Shown: positions 45,006 through 54,187 of the stretch, one piece after another
Numbering within the stretch: the stretch's first letter is position 1
How the letters are laid out: every line of letters begins with the position of its first letter
Origin: Acaryochloris sp. IP29b_bin.176
Lineage (GTDB): Bacteria; Cyanobacteriota; Cyanobacteriia; Thermosynechococcales; Thermosynechococcaceae
Direction: 5' to 3'
Assembly (NCBI GenBank): GCA_028285315.1
Contig: JANQPU010000093.1
Coordinates: 1-62,822 of the forward strand
Length of the DNA stretch: 62,822 nucleotides
Notes under the pieces: model-generated
Told to the model about the DNA's origin: nothing
What the model saw: the letters and a program-made list of their open reading frames with translations, nothing else
Databases searched by the model: none
Made by a program: the position numbers and the translations under genes

Positions 45006-47009
45006 CTATATTCCAAGCTTTTGGAAGAAGATCTTATTCCTCATCTGAGCATCCTTGAGTACCTTGTCCCAACTCAGTACTTCAATGTACAGCTTGATAT
45101 TCCCAATCCAGTTATACCAACCTAAACTATCTGGCATTGGCGTAAAATTCTTTTCATCATGAAGCCACTTTTCAACTTTGGAAGTTAAATCGCAGACAAC
45201 ATACCCGTAAAATGGTGTATTTTGTGCAACGAGTATCTTCCTGCCTGCAGGTGTTTTATACTCCCCAGCCCTAATTTTGTTTGCGTAACGCACAATCTGT
45301 GAAACAGGATCTTCTTTGGTTGAAGGATTCACAAAATCATCCCTTTGAGGTCTTTTAAATTCAAAGATTGAAACAGGATTGCTTGCCTCATTATCACCAC
45401 GAAATAGGATACGCTTATCGAAAATAAGCAAGTCCGTGCGATCCGAGTTGTTACCTTTGAGCCGTCCTTCAGAAGATACAAAATTGGTAAAATTCAAGCG
45501 CTCATCAAGAATCCAAAGATTATGCTCTTCAAAGGTTGTAGAGTCTGTATCACCATATCGAGGAAAGATAATGTCATGCACAACAGCTTCAGAATTGTAA
45601 GCACCTGTATCATCGACTTGGAGACTTCTGTCGAAAATATCTAGAATATTGCGCCTCAACGCAATGTAATGAACAAGATCATTTTTGCTCGTTTCAGATA
45701 TTTTGCTGACAATGTTGTGAACGTCTTCTTTTAAACTGGCTGAATTACTTTCTGCTAGCAGCCTTGTAACATCTTTCTTGATCTGAATCTCTTGTGTAAG
45801 CTTCTCTTCCTGCAATCGAAGTTCAATTTCTTCATTTGAAGGATTATAGGGCATTCTTTCCAAATTAATGTTTTTCAGTAGACTCTTATGCCAAGGTGCT
45901 TCCTCATCTACATATGTTTGGAAACGTTCTCTTTTCTTCTCCTGTCGTAATTTGATATCTAGTCCAACAGCTTCTTTTGCAATGTCTGCTGCTCTATACT
46001 CGATATCGGTTTGTGATATTCCAAAGAGAAGATCATTCTCCATTTGGAATTCAAATCCACCACGTTCTAGTGAAACATGCTGATCTAAGTACTGGCTAAA
46101 TACATAAGCTTTGACAATATAGTTCTTTCCTCTTCCACTATCTGAATTGTTAGTATTTTCGTAGAATTCATTGCAAAACTCTGGTACGTATTTTTGCAGA
46201 GATGAACCAGATACTTCACGTCTATGAGCAACAAGACTAATCTTACTACTTTGATTTTTAGGCGAGTAAAGCTTAAAAGTTCGCACCAAAAATGTTTCTT
46301 CAGAGGTAGTGCTATTTACTAAAAAATTATTCTCTCCTTCAGAAATTTCCTTAATCAAACCAGATAGCTCATTATTGAAAAAGTCATTTAGCAAAATTGA
46401 GTGTGCCCCATTCTCCTCAAGCAACATTATTTTGGGGCAGTTATAATCACTCGATATAAAATATGGAAGGAGCTTTTCAGCTAAGTTCCTAGCAATCGTT
46501 TTTAATCTCTTGTCAACTGCATTAGGTCTTTTGAGTTCCTCAAGTAAAATACTACTTCCCGGCTCCTTTTTCGAGGTATTAGAGATCTTCTCATTTACAA
46601 TGATATCTGTCTTCTTGCCCATTGAGAACTTGCGACTTTTGAAGCTGTCTTGTTCCCTATACACACTCTCTACATGTAAGTTCTCAAAATATTTCAGACA
46701 GGTGAAACGGCCAAAACCTTTACCACCTTCCTTTATCTTCAAGTCAGAGTAAAGTGTGTCAAAAGATTCACGGTGTTCGTCGGTAAATCCAATGCCATTG
46801 TCTTGGATTTCAAAACTTTGAACCGGAGGAAGACTACCATCACTTTCAAGCTGCGGTGAACGAATAACCCGTATTTTTACCTCCCCATCTGCTCTGTCGC
46901 TGCTTTCAATTGCCTGAATCGCATTAACAACCATTTCAACAATCGGCGTATAAACTGTCGTGCTTGCCTTTATATTCTCGATGGCTCTTTTGATATTGAC
47001 ATTACTCAT
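45006..47009 (-). CDS. GHKL ATPase fused to a probable PD-(D/E)XK nuclease; candidate defence protein
   Basis: The 667-residue protein begins with a Hsp90/MutL-like GHKL ATP-binding domain: N-box E25...N29, D70-N-G-I-G74 and the lid 'GGKGFGRF' (95-102). A long helical middle (about 370-480) follows. The C-terminal part has D526, then E550-F-K552 ('IFEFKRPQRD'), the D...ExK pattern of a PD-(D/E)XK nuclease. Such fusions occur in prokaryotic conflict systems, but I recognise no named system with exactly this layout. AT-rich, no HIP1 site, and wedged between plsY and a toxin-antitoxin pair, so probably acquired. Cytoplasmic. Function is inferred. Confidence 0.7.
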   Translation of the reverse strand: MSNVNIKRAIENIKASTTVYTPIVEMVVNAIQAIESSDRADGEVKIRVIRSPQLESDGSLPPVQSFEIQDNGIGFTDEHRESFDTLYSDLKIKEGGKGFGRFTCLKYFENLHVESVYREQDSFKSRKFSMGKKTDIIVNEKISNTSKKEPGSSILLEELKRPNAVDKRLKTIARNLAEKLLPYFISSDYNCPKIMLLEENGAHSILLNDFFNNELSGLIKEISEGENNFLVNSTTSEETFLVRTFKLYSPKNQSSKISLVAHRREVSGSSLQKYVPEFCNEFYENTNNSDSGRGKNYIVKAYVFSQYLDQHVSLERGGFEFQMENDLLFGISQTDIEYRAADIAKEAVGLDIKLRQEKKRERFQTYVDEEAPWHKSLLKNINLERMPYNPSNEEIELRLQEEKLTQEIQIKKDVTRLLAESNSASLKEDVHNIVSKISETSKNDLVHYIALRRNILDIFDRSLQVDDTGAYNSEAVVHDIIFPRYGDTDSTTFEEHNLWILDERLNFTNFVSSEGRLKGNNSDRTDLLIFDKRILFRGDNEASNPVSIFEFKRPQRDDFVNPSTKEDPVSQIVRYANKIRAGEYKTPAGRKILVAQNTPFYGYVVCDLTSKVEKWLHDEKNFTPMPDSLGWYNWIGNIKLYIEVLSWDKVLKDAQMRNKIFFQKLGI

Positions 47010-47099
47010 AGCAAGCTCATCGTTGTTAACTGGAAGTGATTTGGATTAAGATAGTAGTAATTATATACTAGTAAGCTGTCTGATAGCTTGGTTCCACAA

Positions 47100-47540
47100 C
47101 TATTCCAGCAACACTAACGGATTAGTACTTGCTAGATCCTGAAATCGATTGAAGTCTCGATCTGCAGTCCAAAGTGTAGAAACACCATGCAATTTACATA
47201 AAGCGGCAATGCGAGCATCATGCACCTGGGGACCTTTCACTCGGCTAATTTCTAACAAACTACTCAGTACTTCCCAATAGCCGAGCCCTTCACCTAACAA
47301 ATGTAACGTTGGGGATTCCAACCAGCAATTAATCTGCGCTCTCGCATCTTCAAACGGGGTAGGTGGATCATAAATACGAGGATGAGTGACAATAGCAAAA
47401 AACTCATGAATACAAGGCCAAGGAATTGCCCAAGGTGTCTCAGCTTCTGCCAACTCCGTGAGACATCGGTCAGCCGCAAGATGCCATTCTGAATCTTCTC
47501 GATGGGCATAAACCAAAATATTGGTATCTACCGCGATCAT
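47100..47540 (-). CDS. vapC: VapC-like PIN-domain toxin
   Basis: PIN-domain toxins are Mg-dependent RNases that cut tRNA or rRNA. The 146-residue protein has the acidic residues of the active site: D5 ('AVDTNILVYA'), E46 ('HEFFAI'), D108 ('VHDARIA') and D127 ('TADRDF'). It starts by a 4-bp overlap with the upstream antitoxin gene, the usual toxin-antitoxin organisation. All residues needed look intact. Confidence 0.88.
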   Translation of the reverse strand: MIAVDTNILVYAHREDSEWHLAADRCLTELAEAETPWAIPWPCIHEFFAIVTHPRIYDPPTPFEDARAQINCWLESPTLHLLGEGLGYWEVLSSLLEISRVKGPQVHDARIAALCKLHGVSTLWTADRDFNRFQDLASTNPLVLLE

Positions 47541-47785
47541 CCACCCCGACCTTCATAAATACTGTCGCGAATGGAATTCCAATCTCCCTCAACCTTGCCC
47601 GCCTGGAGTCCATTTCCACGAAACGTATGTTTTCGCAATTTGAAGGGAGATCTACTTTTAGCATGAGTCTCCAAAAATTGCCTTAATGCAGCTTCTAGAA
47701 TACTTTTAAGCGTTCCTTGCTGCTTTGCTGCTAGCTGTTTGGCTTGCAATAAAAGTGTGTCATTAATATCTACAGTGGTTTTCAT
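47537..47785 (-). CDS. vapB: VapB-like antitoxin
   Basis: From ATG 47785 ('MKTTVDINDTLLLQAKQLA') the product is 82 residues. The N terminus has the ribbon-helix-helix pattern of VapB antitoxins ('TTVDINDTLLLQAKQLAAKQ'); the C-terminal part should wrap the toxin. The longer frame to 47797 adds MGAH. Its 3' end overlaps vapC by 4 bp. It probably represses its own promoter with the toxin, binding the inverted repeat just upstream. Confidence 0.82.
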   Translation of the reverse strand: MKTTVDINDTLLLQAKQLAAKQQGTLKSILEAALRQFLETHAKSRSPFKLRKHTFRGNGLQAGKVEGDWNSIRDSIYEGRGG

Positions 47786-47840
47786 ATGGGCACCCATATT
47801 GTATTGCCCATCTATACAGGCATTGCTTACAATTTATCAA
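47786..47840 (-). promoter_or_regulatory. vapBC promoter and operator-like inverted repeat
   Basis: On the minus strand TTGATA (47835-47840) and TATAGA (47811-47816) form a -35/-10 pair 18 bp apart. An inverted repeat ATGGGCA (47786-47792) / TGCCCAT (47805-47811) lies between the -10 box and the vapB ATG. It fits an autoregulatory operator. Prediction by eye. Confidence 0.45.
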
Positions 47841-47861
47841 AAATGGCAGCCAATTTTCTCC

Positions 47862-49805
47862 CTACCCATCCACTCTTGTACGAAAACGGAACAATCCATA
47901 GGACTCATTTGGGGCTCCTGCTCCAGTTGAGTCTGGGAGATTCGGGAGATTCGGCATGCCTGTTCCAGAACTGCCTGTTAAATTGAGGACGAACACCCCG
48001 TTCTCATTTGGGCCTGACAAATTGCACTCACTCGGTATCGCTGTATTTGGGGCGACAAAATGAGCGCGATCGCGACTATCATTCGCCGCCGTTAACGGTA
48101 AGACTGCACTGGTTCCTAGCTGAAATTCGGCATCTCCACCGGAGGCAAATGGAATCAATTGGAAGGTTTGGAAGGGCTGCAAGCGATCGCAAATGGTTAC
48201 ATCAAAGGCCGGACGCCCCCCTGCATTCAAGAAGTAAATCGTATATTCAATTTCATCATCCGGTCGGACAACCCCAGCATTGAAGGCCCCTTTCAAATAA
48301 TCACTCGGCCAACCTACCTCATTATCATTGGCGCTGACATCATCAACAAACTGATTCAAGGCGGTATTGTCGTTGGGGTTAAAATCCCGGTTGCCATTGA
48401 TAGCCGTAACTCGTTTGACTAGAACGATTTTAGGAGGCTGGCTTGGGAGGGTTGTTGTTTTGGTAACAGATAAGGTTTTGTTATTGGCCGGATCGACTTG
48501 CTGATCCATAAAGGATGTAGCTTGAATTTGAGTGACATCAGATGGACCAGCACCCGCTTGGGGCGTTACCCGCAAAATCAAATTTTTGGATTGATTGGGG
48601 TTCAAAATACCTGTATCCAGTAGGCCATCACCATCGGTATCAGTTAGGGGAATACCGCCTGCATCTAGCAACTGGACGGTATAGTTGGCACTGGTTCCAA
48701 CGGGATTGAGGTTAATAATATCGGTAGTTATAAATTCATTTGTGACGGTGAAGGGATGGTCTACAGCTACGCCAACCGTCGTCGTCAGCGTTGTATCGGG
48801 GGTAATCGTAAAATCACCGGCCCGCATAGGCGGTTCGTTATACAGGACCAGGCGATCTCCCGGCCCGGTATTGGCCTCAACAATCATTTGGTTATTGCGG
48901 GAGAGGTTATTCACCGTCAATCCCCATAACCCAGCATCGGAGAGGGTTAACCCTGGGATCGTATCGCCCCCCGTATTCAGATTCCCACTACCATTCCAAG
49001 CTTGGTTGGGAGAGCTAGTTCCAGCGATAGTGGACCCATTGGGCCGAGTGTAGGTCAACGTCCCATTACCATCGATATCAAAGTTGCGGAGAAACAGACT
49101 CTCGGTTCCAGGTCCCACTAAAAAGTAAAACGGAATCGTTAAGGTCCCACTCAAGCCATGTTGAACCGTTCCCTGATACTGACCGACTAAACCTTGGAAT
49201 GCAGAGGATAAGCCAGGAGCATCGGGAATATTAATTCTAAAGCTATTGTCATCATCATTGAGATCAGCGGTGTTATCACCAAAGATCGGACTGGCCCCAG
49301 CTTCACTGGTAATTTGGTAAGTGCCAGGGGTAGAAATGGTGAATGTAACGGTGGTGTTATTGGGGCTGCCATCCACGACCGGATTGACAATTTGCGATTG
49401 TAAAACCGTATTCCCATCCGCTGTCCGGAGTTGGAATCTAGTTGGGTCACTCCGCCCCGTGACTTCATCAATGGAGCCCCCGCCAGCGACACTCTCTGCA
49501 TCTTCAATCCTGACCGTTACGCTTCCCCCCATCGCAGCAATCATTTCGGGGGTGATATCGACGACAAATCGATGAATTTTATCCGTACTAGTAGTGACTG
49601 TACCGTTGCAACTGCCGTTGCTCCCAGTGCCTTTAGTGGTGTACCAATCGCCAATATTCGCACAGCGGAGGGGGCCACTGGTTTGAAAATGTAGGCCGTT
49701 TGTAACCGGTAGGGTTGTGGCTGTGGCTTTTGGGGTTGCAGCAGTCCAAGTCAGTAGGGACAGGCCCAGTCCCAAAGCACATCGAAGTTGTTGTCTCTTG
49801 TGCAT
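47862..49805 (-). CDS. Large exported protein with DUF11-like repeat
   Basis: From ATG 49805 ('MHKRQQLRCALGLGLSLL') the product is 647 residues. A signal peptide (cleaved near 'ATPKATA') is followed by beta-rich, Gly/Asn/Thr-rich domains with Asp-rich loops ('TADLNDDDNSF', 'TDTDGDGLLDTG') that look like Ca-binding repeats. A DUF11-like segment ('DDEIEYTIYFLNAGGRPAFDVTICDRL') lies near the C terminus. It is predicted to be outside the cell or cell-surface attached. No membrane helix other than the signal. Family function is structural or adhesive by inference. Confidence 0.75.
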   Translation of the reverse strand: MHKRQQLRCALGLGLSLLTWTAATPKATATTLPVTNGLHFQTSGPLRCANIGDWYTTKGTGSNGSCNGTVTTSTDKIHRFVVDITPEMIAAMGGSVTVRIEDAESVAGGGSIDEVTGRSDPTRFQLRTADGNTVLQSQIVNPVVDGSPNNTTVTFTISTPGTYQITSEAGASPIFGDNTADLNDDDNSFRINIPDAPGLSSAFQGLVGQYQGTVQHGLSGTLTIPFYFLVGPGTESLFLRNFDIDGNGTLTYTRPNGSTIAGTSSPNQAWNGSGNLNTGGDTIPGLTLSDAGLWGLTVNNLSRNNQMIVEANTGPGDRLVLYNEPPMRAGDFTITPDTTLTTTVGVAVDHPFTVTNEFITTDIINLNPVGTSANYTVQLLDAGGIPLTDTDGDGLLDTGILNPNQSKNLILRVTPQAGAGPSDVTQIQATSFMDQQVDPANNKTLSVTKTTTLPSQPPKIVLVKRVTAINGNRDFNPNDNTALNQFVDDVSANDNEVGWPSDYLKGAFNAGVVRPDDEIEYTIYFLNAGGRPAFDVTICDRLQPFQTFQLIPFASGGDAEFQLGTSAVLPLTAANDSRDRAHFVAPNTAIPSECNLSGPNENGVFVLNLTGSSGTGMPNLPNLPDSTGAGAPNESYGLFRFRTRVDG

Positions 49806-50797
49806 AGATGTAGGAGATGTTGTTGTCCGTGTGATGGCCTCCGACCTACGGCCATCGCAACCCAGTTCCAAAACTTGAGCAGCCAAAATCTAGGCATCAC
49901 AAACTGGAGCTGATATACCATCAGCTAGACAGTTCTATTTACCTGGCAGAAAGCTTAGGTTAAAAAACTAGGTTTATAAAATGACTTAAAAAGAACTGGA
50001 AGTTCAGTTCTAATCCCTCTGTAGTCGCGCATCTCGATATCTCATGGCAGATATTATTGTCTGCTTGGGGTATTTTGATGTAGCTACTTCTAGTATGCTC
50101 AATATATCTGGTGATCAAATCATAGAAAACACTGATTTTACTATGATTACAAATAATTTTTTGACCACGGATAGCAAACTTATCTATTCACGGCATCCCA
50201 AAAAATACGTAATTTCATAGCAGAAATTGCGTTGCTCTGTAACTCCGTGCATTCTTCGCTACAGAGCTATAGGAGGAATATAAATTATATAGGTCATGTT
50301 GCCTGACGTCTTGTCTATCCTAATCTGTGGCGATATAACAGATCCAATCTAGAGGGATATAGAAGGAATAAGCGATAAGGATAGGACAATACAGACTATC
50401 GACCTGGAGTCAGAAATCAGCTCTATGTGACTCCCTAACAGTATGGCGGTAGCTTGTATAGAAATAGGTTTTATTTGTGTCTTAAATACGTATATCTTTG
50501 ATTGCCGAATCTAAAGAGTGATAAATGAATGGAGTGTCTGTTCGCTCATTGTAGATTCAGCGGCATACCTTGCATCGAACCGAGGATATCCGAAATTCGT
50601 TTTTCTTTGACGAAATGGGACTTAGTAGAGTGACAGTGAGGATAGTCCATAGAATGCAATCAGAGCAACCAATATGGGCATCACTTAGCGTATCAGGGAT
50701 GTGCTCATATCTCGATGTTAGTCAATCAGGTCTGACACTTTCAAACAGTCTGTTCAAAACCCCATTGCGCTGTAAAGCCTTGAGCGATTACGGATCT
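49806..50797. other. Intergenic region of about 1 kb
   Basis: A long AT-rich gap. A 79-codon open frame at 50570-50809 has no ribosome-binding site or family and is not called. No tRNA, hairpin terminator or IS end was recognised. It should carry the promoter of the exported protein. Confidence 0.4.
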
Positions 50798-51925
50798 TTA
50801 AACGGATAATCGAGCTGAAATTTCTAAGGCTCGGCGATGAGCCACTTTTTCCCAGGTATAGCATTGGGCTCTTTCTCGCGCTGACTGTCCCAACTTTTTT
50901 CTCAGTTCAGCGGAATGACAGAGTGTTGTTAAGGCTTCGATCCAGTCATCATCTTGCTGGGGGGCAATTACAAAACCATCTATACCATCCCGAACAATGC
51001 CTCCAGACCCCATGGGTGAGGCTAAAATCGGTAGCCCATGAGCCATTGCTTCATAAACGACCAGCGGACTTCCCTCTTCAAAACTAGGCATCACAAAAAA
51101 ATCAGCGTGTCGATAAGCATCCGTATAGTTGAGGGTAAATCCCACATGTTGGACCGTAGGCAGAGCAAAAAGATGGCGACAAGTTTGCTCAATAGCTGGA
51201 TCAATCGCGCCAAATAATGTTAATTGAGCTTTGAGATTGGCTTTTTCCCACCATTGCAATAATCGATGTGCCCCTTTCCTCACGCAAATTCTGGCTAAAA
51301 ACAGAACATTGATTTGCTCAGAGCGATGCTCGGTGATGCCGAGCTTTGGAAAACGCTTGGGTTCCCAACCATAACTGGTATCGATCAGTTTTTCCGCTTC
51401 GACTCCCGCTTCTAAAAAGGACTTCCGCATTTCAGGGCTGGCCACAAAAATATAGTCTGCTAACTTCAGTTCTGAAGACTCATGGGTAATATCTGTAGCG
51501 GTGATTTCGTGTTGAGGTGGCACGCCTAACCTCTGACTTTCCTGATCGAGAATTGATTTAGCGTAACCGACATGGGTATTGATTCTTTCTAAAAAAATTG
51601 GTTTATGAGCCGCTTTCGTTTTTTGTAAGACTGAGAGCGAAACCCCAGGCCAGATAAACGCTGCATCGTAGGTGTTGAGGCTGCGCAAAAAGGTTTGCTG
51701 AGCAAAATGACGAGGGCCAGCTTCCCATCGGTAGACTAGGGGTTTAATCCATCTAGGTACCGCTTCGATAACATTTGCACTCCTTAAGGAAGGCTCACAA
51801 CTGGGAACGATCAGGGTGGCCTGTAGTTCTGGCCTTTGCCAAGCTGAACAGATAGAGTAGAACGCATGATTGACGGCCTGGTTTTGGCAATGGAACGGAT
51901 ACAAACAACTCAGCCGGTGGGTCAT
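50798..51925 (-). CDS. Family 4 glycosyltransferase
   Basis: The 375-residue protein has the GT-B layout of GT4: N-terminal half with 'FIWPGVSLSVLQ' and 'VASPEMRKSFLEAGVEAEKL', and the C-terminal donor half with 'INVLFLARICVRKGAHRLL' and the signature 'FVMPSFEEGSPLVVYEAMAHGLPILAS' followed by the Gly-rich 'GIVRDGIDGFVI'. Substrate is unknown. It might act in polysaccharide synthesis. It is flanked by intergenic regions on both sides. Confidence 0.9.
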   Translation of the reverse strand: MTHRLSCLYPFHCQNQAVNHAFYSICSAWQRPELQATLIVPSCEPSLRSANVIEAVPRWIKPLVYRWEAGPRHFAQQTFLRSLNTYDAAFIWPGVSLSVLQKTKAAHKPIFLERINTHVGYAKSILDQESQRLGVPPQHEITATDITHESSELKLADYIFVASPEMRKSFLEAGVEAEKLIDTSYGWEPKRFPKLGITEHRSEQINVLFLARICVRKGAHRLLQWWEKANLKAQLTLFGAIDPAIEQTCRHLFALPTVQHVGFTLNYTDAYRHADFFVMPSFEEGSPLVVYEAMAHGLPILASPMGSGGIVRDGIDGFVIAPQQDDDWIEALTTLCHSAELRKKLGQSARERAQCYTWEKVAHRRALEISARLSV

Positions 51926-52244
51926 GTTGGCAAATTAAAGATTTACGGTCGCATCCTCAGGGTGTTCGTTTTAGCCCCTGCGTCAATAATAACGGGCCAA
52001 GGCTTTACGCATTGACAGAAATACAGCTCAAGGCCCAGTGGATTGTAGGCCTACAATCTATCGACAGGCTCAGCATGACATGGGCCAGCAACTGAATCTC
52101 TTGCCTACGAACTGCATTATATTGGCAAAGGCTAAACCTGAAGATCATCGCTTGGATCCAATTCTAGAAGAGAGTCGGTTGGAGCCAGTGATCTTACCCA
52201 CAGGAGCCTATCAGCGGGTTTGTATCAGTCCCTGTTGATCTGAA
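51926..52244. other. Intergenic region
   Basis: A 66-codon open frame at 52038-52238 has no family or strong ribosome-binding site and is not called. It separates two minus-strand genes. Confidence 0.35.
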
Positions 52245-53771
52245 TCAAGCCCCAAGCGAAGAATCTCCTGGCAGCGTTACCAGTGGTTTAGGGCTCATGA
52301 GCTTTTGGAGATCTAGATGAGCTGCAATAGCGTCTGTCACCTGATCTAACATTTGGTTGCGATAGACTTCATAATCTGGAATGTCAATGGATAGAAGCGG
52401 CAGGTTTTTCTGGGCTCGCAATTGATTCAACCAAGCTCGCCGCCAGGGACCATTGTTAAATAACCCATGTAAGTAGGTGCCCAGTGTGTATTGACTGGCG
52501 ACACCTAGGTCTGGATCATCAAACCAGATTTGTACAGCTTCTGGATGCAACACCTCGGTTTGTCCTTGGTGAATCTCATAGCCTCTTACCGTTCTTGCTT
52601 CTATGGATAGCGATGACGCGTAGGTTGGTAAAATCATCTGAACTTGGCGTTGGCGAGTGATCTTTTCTCCGGTCATGGTCGTTTTGAGCGGGAATAAGCC
52701 TAAGCCGAGAAACTCACCCGGTTTGCCTTCCGTACCAGTGGGATCTGCGAGGGTTTGACCCAGCATTTGAAGACCACCGCAAATGCCTAAAACCATGCCA
52801 CCTGCTTGGCTATAGGATTGAATCTGAGCTGCCATACCGGAGGTCTGGAGATGCTGCAAATCTGCAATGGTGGTCTTGGAGCCGGGGAGGATGACGGCAT
52901 CCGGTTGCCCCAAGGATTGATGAGGCGTGACGAACTGTAGACGAACGGAGGGTTCTGCTTCCAGGGGGTCAAAATCGGTGAAATTGGAGATTCGAGGGAG
53001 ACGAATGATGGCAATGGTCAGCTCGGCATTGGGTTTAGTCCGACGCCGTTCAAATAGGCCTAAAGAGTCCTCGGCGGGCAGAGCGTGTTCTAGCCAAGGA
53101 ATTACCCCAACTACGGGGATGCCGGTCCGTTCTTCCAGCCAAGTAATACCGGATTCCAAGAGCGATCGCTGTCCGCGAAACTTATTAATGACAAATCCTT
53201 TAATCAGGGCGCGCTCATCGGAATCGAGCAGTGCTAAGGTACCGACGATATGGGCAAAGACGCCACCGCGATCAATATCTGCAACTAACAGCGTAGGGGC
53301 ATTTAGATGTTTAGCGACCCGCATATTGGTGAGGTCTCGGTGCTTGAGATTAATCTCAGCGGGACTACCGGCTCCTTCGCAGACAATCCAGTCAAATTCT
53401 TGCTGGAGCGTGGCTAATGCTTCCTTAATCGCGTGCCAACCTCGATCAAAATAATCCCGGTAGTAGTCGGCGGCCTGGGTTTTACCGACGGCTTTGCCAT
53501 TGAGAATCACCTGGGAGGTCATATCCCCTTGCGGCTTCAGCAAAATGGGATTCATTTCGACCCGAGGTTCGAGCCCTGCGGCCCAGGCTTGTACAGCTTG
53601 GGCATGGCCGATTTCATCGCCAGCATCGGTGACATAGGCATTCAGCGCCATATTTTGCCCCTTAAAGGGGGTGACCCGATAGCCTTGGCGTTTGAGGATC
53701 CGACAAATGGCGGCGGCCATGATCGATTTTCCGGCATGGGAGGTGGTTCCGACCACCATGATGGCATCCAT
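52245..53771 (-). CDS. cobQ: Cobyric acid synthase
   Basis: CobQ amidates four carboxyl groups of adenosylcobyrinic acid a,c-diamide in cobalamin synthesis, using glutamine and ATP. The 508-residue protein has an N-terminal dethiobiotin-synthetase-like ATPase ('GTTSHAGKSIMAAAICR') and a C-terminal glutamine-amidotransferase domain with the nucleophile Cys in 'GICGGLQMLGQ' and the His in 'YLHGLF'. From ATG 53771 the start overlaps the stop of the Npun_F0494-type gene as TAATG, so translation is coupled. It is the only cobalamin gene here. Confidence 0.96.
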   Translation of the reverse strand: MDAIMVVGTTSHAGKSIMAAAICRILKRQGYRVTPFKGQNMALNAYVTDAGDEIGHAQAVQAWAAGLEPRVEMNPILLKPQGDMTSQVILNGKAVGKTQAADYYRDYFDRGWHAIKEALATLQQEFDWIVCEGAGSPAEINLKHRDLTNMRVAKHLNAPTLLVADIDRGGVFAHIVGTLALLDSDERALIKGFVINKFRGQRSLLESGITWLEERTGIPVVGVIPWLEHALPAEDSLGLFERRRTKPNAELTIAIIRLPRISNFTDFDPLEAEPSVRLQFVTPHQSLGQPDAVILPGSKTTIADLQHLQTSGMAAQIQSYSQAGGMVLGICGGLQMLGQTLADPTGTEGKPGEFLGLGLFPLKTTMTGEKITRQRQVQMILPTYASSLSIEARTVRGYEIHQGQTEVLHPEAVQIWFDDPDLGVASQYTLGTYLHGLFNNGPWRRAWLNQLRAQKNLPLLSIDIPDYEVYRNQMLDQVTDAIAAHLDLQKLMSPKPLVTLPGDSSLGA

Positions 53772-54148
53772 TAGACGGGCAGGCGTGTCCAGCGCTGGCA
53801 CAGGTTTTGGATGCGGTCTGACAGAGAGGGCTTAGGGATATCCTTACCCTGATACTGCCATTTATCAATCAGTTGACGGCCCAAGGGGGTGAGGCGAAAA
53901 CTGTCTGTCAATCCTTGACCATCCACTTCTCGGCGCAGGAGACCAACCTGGATGAGCCACAGTAAGATGTCTTCAGCTTGGCGCTCCGATAGGGTGGTTT
54001 GGGTATAACCTGCGATTACCCCATTGCGATCGCACATCTCTGAAAGGGAGACACTCTGCGATCGCATGGTCGCCAACAACTGCATCGTCAACGGACTGCA
54101 GGCTACAGCCCGGACAGCGCGGTTAATCGTAGAACGGGGATAATGCAT
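53771..54148 (-). CDS. Npun_F0494 family protein (winged-helix-like)
   Basis: The 125-residue protein has a helical pattern with 'AEDILLWLIQVGLLRREV' and 'FRLTPLGRQLIDKW' that suggests a winged-helix DNA-binding fold. It resembles the cyanobacterial Npun_F0494 family, of unknown function. Its stop overlaps the cobQ start (TAATG), so both genes are translated together. A link with cobalamin control is inference. Confidence 0.7.
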   Translation of the reverse strand: MHYPRSTINRAVRAVACSPLTMQLLATMRSQSVSLSEMCDRNGVIAGYTQTTLSERQAEDILLWLIQVGLLRREVDGQGLTDSFRLTPLGRQLIDKWQYQGKDIPKPSLSDRIQNLCQRWTRLPV

Positions 54149-54187
54149 AAATAGAGCGGGCAGACTATTCCTTAACTGTAATCGGGA

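Noticed and set aside
50570-50809. 79-codon ORF upstream of the GT4 gene
   Set aside because: No start signal, no family, overlaps the 3' end of a well-supported gene on the other strand.
52038-52238. 66-codon ORF before cobQ
   Set aside because: No ribosome-binding site or recognisable motif; too short to support without comparison.
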